From Teratosphaeria epicoccoides (taxonomy: Eukaryota; Ascomycota; Dothideomycetes; Mycosphaerellales; Teratosphaeriaceae), in the NCBI GenBank assembly GCA_021401465.1, contig JADDMT010000309.1, positions 1 through 13,405 of the forward strand: DNA of 13,405 nucleotides, in the 5' to 3' direction. The position numbers and the translations under genes are program-made. The notes below the pieces were generated by a model. The model searched no databases and was not told the DNA's origin. It saw nothing but the letters and a program-made list of their open reading frames with translations. This document shows, piece after piece, positions 1 to 7,958 of the stretch (positions within the stretch are counted from its first letter, which is position 1; each line of letters begins with the position of its first letter).

Positions 1-315
1 ACTAGAGAGCGACAGAGCAGCTCTGTTAGATCTGTCGACAGACCCGACAGATCCGTGTCTGTAGATCTGTAGACTAACCCCACAGATCTAAGGGTCTGTC
101 ATCACGTGACAGATCCCTTCTTCCTTGCAAGCCCATAGATCTGTAGACTAACCCTATAGATCTAGGGATCTGTCCTCACGTGACAGATCCTTTCTTCCAT
201 GACTATGCCTATGACTTATAGTACTCCTATGACGGTACTATGACTCATAGCACTTAGGACCTACATGATCCTGTATCCTACAGTACTCCGGACAGTACTC
301 CTGACACTCATGACA
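1..315 (-). mobile_element. Partial LTR, minus strand, same family as element 1
   Basis: Read on the minus strand from 315 leftward, this begins TGTCATGAGTGTCAGGAGTACT, the same start as the LTRs at 809 and 7292, and stays alignable to the left edge, which corresponds to about 1080 in the 5' LTR. It is oriented head-to-head with element 1. It carries two short expansions absent from the element 1 LTRs (a repeated GGAGTACT near 275-300 and extra TCATAG-type units near 205-250), so it is a distinct subfamily copy. The sequence just outside its start (316 onward) has no purine tract, so this is a 5' LTR or solo LTR rather than a 3' LTR. The rest of the copy lies outside the window. Confidence 0.9.
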
Positions 316-803
316 AGTAAATAGGTAGATAGCCTACGTAACATGTGTCATGCATATACCTTAACACCTTTGTAGCGAGTACAGGGCAGAGGCTGCTAAC
401 TTAGGCGGGTTTTAATCTGTTACATGTTAGGTAGCTTCGTAACACCTTTGCTTTACATATAGATCAAGATATTAGGAAACTATAAGTATGTACTTTAGTT
501 AATCTTTGAAATAGTAGGGCGAGCATGCGCGCTAGCCTCGCCAAGTAGCTTAGCTGTCCCTATTTAGTCGTAACTGTAAAGAACGTGTCGTAGAACCTTA
601 GGGTAGTAGGAATATACGCGGACGCTCTACGCGTACTACTCGAAACAGCAGGAGCGCGCTCCTAGTGTAGGTCTCGCCACATTTTCATGCTAGTAGACTA
701 GCATGAGTGTAGTTAGCGCACATGCGTAATAGCCGCGTTATCTGTTCTTGCATTATTTAGTCCCCTTGTAAGTTAACTAAAGGTAGGTACTCTACGCATG
801 TAG
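316..803. other. Non-coding block between two head-to-head LTRs
   Basis: No reading frame or RNA gene is recognisable here. After the inserted element 1 is removed, this block is contiguous with 7738 onward. It may therefore be upstream sequence, or part of the unrecognised 3' LTR, of element 2. Visible structure includes an 11-base direct repeat TAACACCTTTG at 362-372 and 440-450, a perfect 12-base palindrome at 651-662, and a perfect hairpin at 685-706. Confidence 0.5.
685..706. repeat. Perfect 10-bp inverted repeat with 2-base loop
   Basis: TCATGCTAGT at 685-694 is the exact reverse complement of ACTAGCATGA at 697-706, with only AG between. No T run follows, so it is not a bacterial-style terminator. 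Its role is unknown. Confidence 0.85.
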
Positions 804-808
804 TTTAA
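804..808. repeat. Target-site duplication of element 1, left copy (TTTAA)
   Basis: TTTAA directly precedes the TG of the 5' LTR and is repeated at 7733-7737 directly after the CA of the 3' LTR. Five-base duplications are normal for Ty3/gypsy integrases. Confidence 0.95.
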
Positions 809-1249
809 TGTCATGAGTGTCAGGAGTACTAAGGGTTATAGGATCATAAGGGTCCTAAGTGCTATAAGTTATAGGCATAGTCATAGGAGAAAGGATCTGT
901 CACGTGAGGATAGATCCCTAGATCTGTAGGGTTAGTCTACAGATCTACAGGCCTATAGGGGAGAAGGGATCTGTCACGGGATAACAGACCCTTAGATCTG
1001 TAGGGTTAGTCTATAGATCTACGGACACGGATCTGTTAGGTCTGTCGACAGATCTAACAGAGCTACTCTGTCTCTCTAGTATATAGGGATAGCTTTAGGA
1101 CAGGTAGTTAGGAGCTTCGTGCTTAATTTCATTCCCTTTCCCTAGGGGATAGTTAGTTATAAGGACAATTGCCATTGTCGATATTCTTCACAGCTCTACG
1201 AGTCTAACACCTAGTTACCTTCCTGCTATTAGCACCTACCTTTATAACA
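809..1249 (+). repeat. 5' LTR of element 1
   Basis: It starts TGTCATGAG and ends ATAACA, 441 bp, matching 7292-7732 base for base in length. By eye I count about 25 differences from the 3' LTR, all but one being C/T or G/A transitions, as expected from RIP. A TATATAG at 1080-1086 could be the promoter element. The U3 part holds a 74-bp module repeated in tandem (893-966 and 967-1040). Confidence 0.95.
893..1040 (+). repeat. Tandem 74-bp modules with nested hairpins in the LTR
   Basis: Each module starts GGATCTGTCAC and contains the arms AGATCTGTAG and CTACAGATCT around the spacer GGTTAGT (arms 920-929/937-946 and 994-1003/1011-1020; the last arm has one RIP-type mismatch). The arm and spacer together place a telomere-like TAGGGTTAG at the hairpin apex. 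Right after the second module, at 1041-1052, is the 12-base palindrome TCTGTCGACAGA. The 3' LTR has the same layout at 7376-7523 and the LTR at 1-315 has it inverted. A role as cis-regulatory sites is inference. Confidence 0.8.
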
Positions 1250-1308
1250 TTTTGAGCACTACTTCTAAGGAAGCATCAGGGGACTCGTCGAGCGCTTAAC
1301 ATACGCCT

Positions 1309-3062
1309 ATGTCAAGTAGTTCTTTAGCTATTAGTTTAACTTCTAGCGACAGTTAACTAACACTATGAGAACAAGTTGCTACTATACCTTAAATTACATA
1401 GTAGCTTGAATCCATTCACCTTAGCGAGATAGCTCTAGCATCTGTCGCAGGTTTAACTACCGGGAATAGACACGGCAACAATGGCTTTAAGATAGGAAGC
1501 CCTACAGAGTTTATAGGACAACGATCTTAAGTCGAGATGTTTATCCTATAATGCTAGTTAGCATTTAACGTAGATATAGAATAGTTTATAACACATTATA
1601 AGCAAATGATGTACATTGTCTCTTACCTAAAGGGACTAGCGTTCGAGTTTATCTAGCCTTATCTAACAGATTATCTAGATCATGTTAGTAACGTCGAAGC
1701 TAGGAAGACGACAACTAGGGAGATTCTCAACTTAGACAAGTCTTTGTTTAAGGCATTACGCGAAGCTTTTAGGCTTAGTAATAAGCAACAAGAGGCCGAG
1801 AGAGCTCTCCTAGGAATCTAGCAGAAGGGTTCCGCTATCAAGTACCGCGCGGACTTTTAGACCCTCTCTACTCGAGTCGACTAGAATGATAATGCTTTAG
1901 CCGCTTAGTTCTACTAGGGACTAAAGGAGACGGTTAAAGACGAAATTGCCCGAGGAGATCGGCTAACGACATTCAAGGAAATAAGCGATCTCGCGATTAG
2001 AATCGATAATCGCATCTAGGAATAACAGTAAGAACGACAACATAGAAATCGCAAGCTAGCACAGGCTAACTATAAGGTCTAACGATTAGCACTAAAATGG
2101 CGAAGCGATTACTACTGTCTCTAACCTATGGAGTTAGATGCGACTAAGGGGCGTCTAAGGAATAGACCCCAAGGAAAGCCGCGGAAGGGCTCTCCTCCCT
2201 AGAATGGTCTGAAAAAGCTATTCGACAAGAGTAATCTTAAGTGCTATAACTGTAGAAAGAAAGGACACTTTGCCCGCAAGTGTTTTGCTAAGAAGTAACA
2301 ACAGGAACTGCCTAGGATAGAGCAGGCTTGCGCGACAACAACGGCGCCTTAGCAAAAGGCCGCCGCTACTCGAGAACCGGACTATGCCGCACTTACTTAG
2401 ACTACGTGCTACAACGATGATTGTCGAATTCACATGAGTGATAAAGATAGTTCCGGATAGTACCCTAGCCGAAACAAGGCATAGTCGATCTATGCGCTAA
2501 GGGGTACACCTTCTAGTGCGACAGTCCTAAGGTAACAGGAGCTAGAAGAAGAAGAAGAAGAAGGTTCGGACGACAACTACGAGCTTGTCGAAGCCGTCAT
2601 TCCTGATTCCAAGGAAGACAAGAGCATAGAGCGATAGGCTATGCCGCCACATGACATCGGACTTAATATTATCCGAATCATACAGAACTAGTAGGCTTAG
2701 GCTTGCCCATAGATTAATGGAGTACAACACGTCGACTAGCTTTAGTATGACAAACTAGCCGACTATATGCGACGACACCTAAGGAGGCTACTAGTTGTAG
2801 CTTAACCTTACACGCATCAGAAAGTTGTCTAAGAAATTGTACTATTCGGGGTAGAGTTTACGCCCTAGGGAGGCTACCTAACCTACGAAGGTATTCAGAT
2901 TTCACGAGCGCTACGACTCTAAGTCTATCACTTAAAGATAGAGTACGCAAGAAACGCGCAGGAATAGCGAGGCTAAGAGCGAGAACGACCTCTTAGGCTA
3001 GAGAACGGTAACGCTTAGAGAAGAAGCCGAGACCGTATGATCCCTGAACTAGTCCGTGAAGA
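1309..3062 (+). pseudogene. gag: gag of element 1 (capsid/nucleocapsid), RIP-inactivated
   Basis: This frame encodes the structural Gag protein that packages the element's RNA. I chose the ATG at 1309 because it is the first in-frame Met after the 5' LTR and the frame stays coherent from there. A typical fungal Gag entry segment lies near 1501-1580 (P-T-E-F-x-G then a run ending A-F-N). The capsid-like part continues through a Y-R-A-D-F-type motif near 1840. The nucleocapsid knuckle is at 2242-2283 with C-x2-C-x4-H-x4-C exactly spaced. A tract of six GAA (Glu) codons lies at 2545-2562. Many in-frame TAG/TAA codons interrupt it, all explainable as former Gln or Trp, and I found no frameshift. 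The 3' limit is approximate: the frame stays readable to about 3200 and overlaps pol, which is one base back. Confidence 0.85.
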
Positions 3063-6000
3063 CAGTTATTTGGGAAACGACAAGGTCCGCTAGAATTAGA
3101 CCTACGGACAGACTAGACAGGGCTGCAACGATGTGCCGCGATTGGCGCCAGATACGCGAACAACCTTAGAGTATAGGTGCACATCAACGAGACGCTAGTT
3201 AGGGCCTTAATAGATTCAGGATGTACTGGAATCTTTATGACGCCCAAGTTCGCTAGGACAGCTAGGATAAAGCTACAGGCGAAGACAAATGCTTTCTTGC
3301 TACAAGCAATTAATAGAAAGCCGGTTATGTACAACTAAGGAATAGTTGACGAAGAGACTAAGATGATGCCTCTGCGGATAGGACGCTACTAAGAGATGCT
3401 CTAGTTCGACATCACAGAGTCACTAGGCTCGGATGTAGTACTAGGGTTACTATGGCTAAGAAAGGGTAACCCCTATATTAACTAGAAGAATAAGAGGATC
3501 TAGTTCCTAGAACTCTTAAGATCGATACCTCTACCTGTAGTGCACGACGTACTAGGCAAGATCGAAATATGTGCTATGACTTTAAGCGAGATAGTAGCCG
3601 CTATCAAGGATCTAGAACAGGAAGTATACGTCCTATAGGTCAAAGCAACGCAAACGGAAGTCAGGGTCGAATTCATAGTTCCTGATAAGTATAAAGAGTT
3701 CGCTACTCTTTTCGAGGAAGAACCCGACTAAGAAGCTCTGCGAGAACACTAGGAGTAGGACTACAGGATACCCTTACTCCCTAGCAAGACACTAACGAAG
3801 CAATTAGTTCGCCTGTTATTAGCGGCAAAACTAGAGATTCTCCGGAAATACCTAGAAGAAAACCTCCGGAAAGGCTTCATCTACGAGTCGTAGTCCCTAG
3901 CCGGATATCCGATCCTGTTTGTGCCTAAGGGGGAAGATGACTAGCGACTCTGCGTAGATTATCGTAGATTAAACGACATCATAATAAAGAATAGTTATCT
4001 GCTTCCTTTGCTCTCGGAATTGCAGGACTACCTGCAAGGAGCAATGTAGTTCTCGAAGTTTGACATACCTAGAGCGTATAACCGAATTCGAATTAAGGAA
4101 GGCAAAGAATAGAAGACTACGTTCCGAACTAGGTTTAGACACTACGAGTACATAGTCATGCTATTTAGGTTAACAAATGCCCTAGCTACATAGCAGGCAT
4201 TTATTAATAACGTGCTACGAGAGTACCTTGATGTCTTTGTAGTTATATACCTAGACGACATCCTTGTCTACTTACAGACAATTAAAGAACATAGGGCCTA
4301 TGTACGCAAGGTACTTTAGAAACTCCAGGATTACTAGTTAAAGGTTAAGCCTTAGAAGAGCGAGTTTTACAAGCAGGAAGTATAATTCCTCGGCTACGTA
4401 GTAGCATAGAATAGAATCAAGATAGACACTAAGAAAGTCTAAGTCGTAAAAGAGTAGCCTACGCCAACTAATGTTAAGGAAGTATAGTCCTTCCTTAGGT
4501 TCGCTAACTTCTACCGAAGATTTGTGGCAAACTATTCGAAGATTACGGCACTACTTACGACTCTTACTACGAAGGATACACTATTCGTGTAGGACGACGC
4601 CTAATGGAATGCCTTCGAGGAACTTAAGCGACAATTTACAGATCAGCTAATCTTACTTGTATTCGACCTAGATAAGCCTATCATAGTCGAAACAGATGCC
4701 TCTAACGTAGCACTTAGGGCATGCTTAAGTTAACAAGGACCGAGTAGACGACTACAGCTAGTCGCCTACTACTTAAGGAAATTGTCTAGACCTAAACTCT
4801 AATACAACGTCTATGACAAAGAACTTCTAGCCATAGTAGACGCCTACAAGGCCTAGCGAGTCTACTTAGAAGGTTCTAAGTACTAGGTCATAGTCTACAC
4901 AGACTATAAGAACTTGCGATACTTCATAATGACGCAAGAGTTAAACTGACGACAGGTTCGGTAGAGTGAAGAGCTCTCTAGTTTTAACTGCAAGATAGTC
5001 TATCGCAAGGGGACTAATAACGCACGCGCCGATGCACTTAGCCGCCAGACGGACTACATGAAGGGCGTGAAGCAGGAGAAACATGCTATTCTCTAGGAAA
5101 ATAGCGATAGCACGCTAGGAGTCAACTAACTCGCGGCTATGACTGTCACATAGACTAGTGAGTTTCAGGACGACCTAAAGAACGCGCTAGTCTACGACCT
5201 AACTGCACTTGCTGTCTGCGACGACATGAATAGACAGGAGGATTAGGAAGACAAAGACGGAATCCTTCTGTTTCAAGGATTAGTATACATGCTAACATCT
5301 TTACAATCAGAGCTACTACGCCTCTGACATAATGTACCTTAGGCAGGATACCCGGGAGTGTCTAAAATGAAGCAAATTCTCCGACAAGAATATTACTTCC
5401 CTAGGATGAGCAAGGTAATCGAGGACTACGTCCGTTAATGTGTAACTTGCTAACGAAGTAAGCATAACTGTTACAAACTGTATAGGCTACTACGACTACT
5501 TAAGGTACCTTAACGGCCATGGGAATCGCTCGCCATGGATTTCATCGTCAAACTACCTTAGTCGAGAGAACCCGCTACGAATGATTTCTTCGACAGGATC
5601 ATGGTAGTAGTCGACTAATTTACTAAGTTTAGGAAGTTTATCCCTTACCGCGAAGACTTCAAGACTAAAGATATCGCACATGTCTTTATCAAATAGGTAG
5701 TAGCACTACATAGCATGCTACAGGACCTAGTAACAGATCGAGGATCCGTGTTTACCTCTAACTTCTAGAGAGCCCTAATAAGGCAATTCTAGGTCAAACA
5801 TCGACTAAGTACTTCCTTCTACCCTTAGACGGATAGACAGACAGAACGTCTAAATCAGACGTTAGAATAGTACCTTCGATCCTATGTGAATAGGGACTAG
5901 AACAACTAGGTAGAGTTGTTGCTAATAGCACAGCTCGCGTATAATAGTACGCTAGCAGAGTCGACAGGACTCTCGCCTTTTCAGATGGCATATAGATTAG

Positions 6001-6596
6001 CTATAGAAGACATCCCGGACGTCTTAGCTAGTAATCCGAACCTAGTAGCACTCGGACGAGTAGAACATCTACGCTAACTACAAACAGAAGCACGACTCGA
6101 CCTGTAGTTCTATTAGCAGAACATAGTATAGTACGCAAATTGTAAGAGAATTAAGGGACTAATTCTAAAGGAGGGGGACAAGGTGTATCTCCTCCGCCGT
6201 CACATCAAATCAGACAAGCCGAGTAAAAAACTAGACGCTGTAAAACTAGGACCGTTTAGGATCAAGGCTAAGAAAGGACTAGTTAATTTTAAGTTATAGC
6301 TACCTAAGCAGATAAGAGTATACCCTGTGTTCTATGTCTCTCTACTAGAACAAGCAGCGCTAGACGCCGCACTGCAAACGGAACCCTTACTACTCGACCC
6401 TAAAGTAGAAGAACTAGAGTACTCTGTCGAGAAGATTGTCGACACTCGCTAGCGGGACGGATAGCGAGAGTACTTAGTAAAATGGGAAGGATATAGGAGT
6501 ACCGAGAACACCTAGGAACCCCTAGAACATCTGCGAAACTATTAGCAAAAGATACGAAGTTTTGAGAAAGGAACGAACCTAGGAAGAAGATTATAA
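3063..6596 (+). pseudogene. pol: pol of element 1: protease, RT, RNase H, integrase, chromodomain; RIP-inactivated
   Basis: One continuous frame, -1 relative to gag, encodes the enzymes for reverse transcription and integration. In order: a retropepsin with D-S-G at 3213-3221; RT with the first catalytic Asp at 4062 and Y-L-D-D at 4248-4259; RNase H with the E-T-D-A-S motif Asp at 4695; the integrase zinc domain C-x2-C at 5439-5450; and the integrase catalytic triad Asp 5538, Asp 5736, Glu 5844, with exactly 35 residues between the last two. The C-terminal chromodomain has Y-L-V-K-W-E-G-Y near 6471-6494. Nearly all in-frame stops are TAG or TAA; one TGA at 4947 fits a former CGA Arg. The start is approximate. 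The final TAA at 6594-6596 shares a palindrome with the antisense frame. No indels were seen. Confidence 0.92.
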
Positions 6597-7214
6597 GCCA
6601 TGACTAGACTCCTGCGGGATGCCGTCGATTAGCTCGGCTACCACGCCATCCAGGAAACCCTAATATAAGGCGTTAGTGAAACCCTCTATTACACTCTATG
6701 TTATAGGACTAAGAGCGAGACCCGCTAAAGGATCTAGGTTAAGAAGAAACCCAGCCTGCGAGAGAGCCTGTTCCTTAGCCTTATCCTCCCTAATCTCACA
6801 CTCCTCGAGAGCGCGACTATCCTCGACCTCCTAGTCGACTACGTCTAACTGTTTTCGAAGACGCATCTCCTTTACATGCGCCTCTATTATCTTCTGTAAA
6901 GCCTCGGCTAGGACCGCCTTCGCATGATCAAGATTAGCAATTAGTGTTTTCCGCTAATTACCTAACTTCTTCTATTCGACATCTGTTACCTTCGCGTCAT
7001 AACTTCGAAAGTTACTAAAGTGACATTACGAACATTTCCCCGAGGAAATGTGTACCTGACAAACGAGCTTTAACTCTTGATACTAAGTACAGGACTTCAT
7101 GCTATCCTAGCCCTAACGATAGATTCGATTCGCGCGGCATTTGCGTTTCTGCGTTAAAGGGGCGTTAGTGTCTAGGATGACACAAGGTAGTAATATAGAA
7201 AGAGAAGACATCAT
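6591..7214 (-). pseudogene. Antisense accessory ORF of element 1: Cys-rich plus coiled-coil protein, RIP-inactivated
   Basis: This 208-codon minus-strand frame runs from ATG at 7214 to TAA at 6591-6593 without a frameshift. Nine internal stops (codons 34, 36, 44, 63, 81, 87, 128, 173, 185) are all TAG or TAA, as RIP would create from Gln or Trp. The first third is cysteine-rich and basic (Cys 11, 26, 42, 52, 61, 64, including C-S-x-C and the K-R-K-C-R patch at 23-27). Residues about 76-155 are rich in Glu, Lys, Ala and Leu and look like a coiled coil. The last 50 residues are hydrophobic with G-F/L-D repeats. The start lies 77 bases from the 3' LTR. From memory it resembles uncharacterised fungal proteins with a Cys-rich head and a charged coiled coil; I could not verify this. 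The plus frame in register also has relatively few stops (about 15), so coding is likely but not proven. Function unknown. Confidence 0.68.
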
Positions 7215-7278
7215 AGCATAAAAGGAAATGACAAGAGAAACTCCGCACTAATAAGGTAGCTTAGGGATGAGCTAGGCT

Positions 7279-7291
7279 AAGAGGGGGGTAG
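7279..7291 (+). other. Polypurine tract of element 1
   Basis: AAGAGGGGGGTAG sits directly against the TG that opens the 3' LTR. This is the expected position for the primer of plus-strand DNA synthesis. The single T may be a later change. Confidence 0.85.
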
Positions 7292-7732
7292 TGTCATGAG
7301 TGTTAGGAGTACTAAGGGTTACAGGATCATAAGGGTCCTAAGTGCTATAAGTTATAGGCATAGTCATAGGAGAAAGGATCTGTCACGTGAGGATAGATCC
7401 CCGGATCTGTAGGGTTAGTCTACAGATCTATAGGCCTATAGGGGAGAAGGGATCTGTCACAGGATAATAGACCCTTAGATCTGTAGGGTTAGTCTACAGA
7501 TCTACAGACATAGATCTGTCGGATCTGTCGACAGATCTAACAGAGCTGCTCTGTCTCTCTAGTATATAGGGATGGCTTCAGGACAGGCAGTTAGGAGCTT
7601 CGTGCTTAATTCAATTCCCTTTCCCTAGGGGATAGTTAGTTACAAGGACAATTGCCATTGTCGATATTCTTTATAGCTCTACGAGTCTAACACCTAGTTA
7701 CCTTCCTGCTATTAGCACCTACCCTTATGACA
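7292..7732 (+). repeat. 3' LTR of element 1
   Basis: It starts TGTCATGAG and ends ATGACA, 441 bp. Compared with the 5' LTR it keeps the ancestral C or G at some positions and carries the T or A at others, so both copies were mutated independently after insertion. Matching landmarks are TATATAG at 7563-7569, the tandem modules from 7376, and a 16-base palindrome GATCTGTCGACAGATC at 7522-7537. Confidence 0.95.
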
Positions 7733-7737
7733 TTTAA
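7733..7737. repeat. Target-site duplication of element 1, right copy (TTTAA)
   Basis: TTTAA directly follows the terminal CA of the 3' LTR and matches 804-808. Confidence 0.95.
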
Positions 7738-7958
7738 GTTACTAGCTTAACGGTTGTAGTAGGTAACAGGGGGGGCTGTCAAAGGGTATAAAAACCTCGC
7801 CGCTTTCCTAAACTTCCTGTTCTAAAACACTAACATTGACCTCTACTTCCATTTCGCTTAGCTTGCGCCTCGCCGTGTCTGCGGGTCTAAACTAGAGCTC
7901 CTTCTTCTTCAATTAATCAATCAGGATTAATCGACTCATCCTAGCAATAATAGCTCAT
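7738..7958 (+). promoter_or_regulatory. TATA-containing leader upstream of the plus-strand frame at 7959
   Basis: TATAAAAA at 7787-7794 lies 165 bases before the ATG at 7959 and about 50 bases after the element 1 insertion point, so it could direct transcription of the element 2 antisense frame. A pyrimidine run at 7898-7910 reads GAAGAAGAAGGAG on the minus strand and is a weak candidate for the polypurine tract of element 2. A TG at 7754, followed by a G run and the TATA, also resembles the start of a plus-strand LTR. I could not find its mate, so this is left open. Confidence 0.5.

Larger units (their letters stand above)
809..7732 (+). mobile_element. Complete Ty3/gypsy chromodomain LTR retrotransposon, RIP-mutated (element 1)
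   Basis: This 6.9-kb element has matching 441-bp LTRs, a perfect 5-bp target-site duplication, a gag frame with a CCHC knuckle, a pol frame in the order protease, RT, RNase H, integrase, chromodomain, and a purine tract against the 3' LTR. Integrase lying downstream of RNase H, followed by a chromodomain, places it among Ty3/gypsy chromoviruses. It carries an additional minus-strand frame between pol and the 3' LTR. The frames show no indels but many TAG/TAA codons, so it cannot make full-length protein. I could not identify a convincing tRNA primer-binding site directly after the 5' LTR (1250 onward begins TTTTGAGCAC). Confidence 0.95.

Noticed and set aside
893..1040. CRISPR-like array in the LTR
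   Set aside because: Only two tandem units that are repeated whole, without unique spacers, in an LTR; an ordinary internal LTR repeat.
1250..1270. Primer-binding site for a tRNA after the 5' LTR
   Set aside because: The sequence begins TTTTGAGCACTAC with no TGG and no clear match to a tRNA 3' end. A six-base complement to the LTR is too short to claim self-priming.
2218..2433. 71-codon minus-strand open frame
   Set aside because: It is the antisense of the gag zinc-knuckle region with low-complexity Leu/Arg content; a shadow of gag.
2542..2730. 62-codon minus-strand open frame ending in a Phe run
   Set aside because: The Phe run is the complement of the GAA repeat coding for Glu in gag; a shadow.
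3113..3334. 73-codon minus-strand open frame
   Set aside because: It lies opposite the protease of element 1 and shows no independent features.
5794..5991. 65-codon minus-strand open frame
   Set aside because: It lies opposite the integrase core of element 1, whose catalytic spacing is intact on the plus strand.
1309..6596. TAG and TAA reassigned to Gln (alternative genetic code)
   Set aside because: Stops also sit at Trp positions (for example the chromodomain N-T-x-E-P), and Ser to Leu, Gly to Arg and Asp to Asn changes follow the same CpA/TpG chemistry. The LTR pair shows the transitions directly in non-coding DNA. RIP explains all of this.
7754..7958. Plus-strand 5' LTR of a third element with the 7959 frame as gag
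   Set aside because: The TG start, G run and TATA look suggestive, but there is no matching second LTR, the frame lacks a capsid or CCHC knuckle, and it ends directly against the pol of element 2. Kept only as an alternative.
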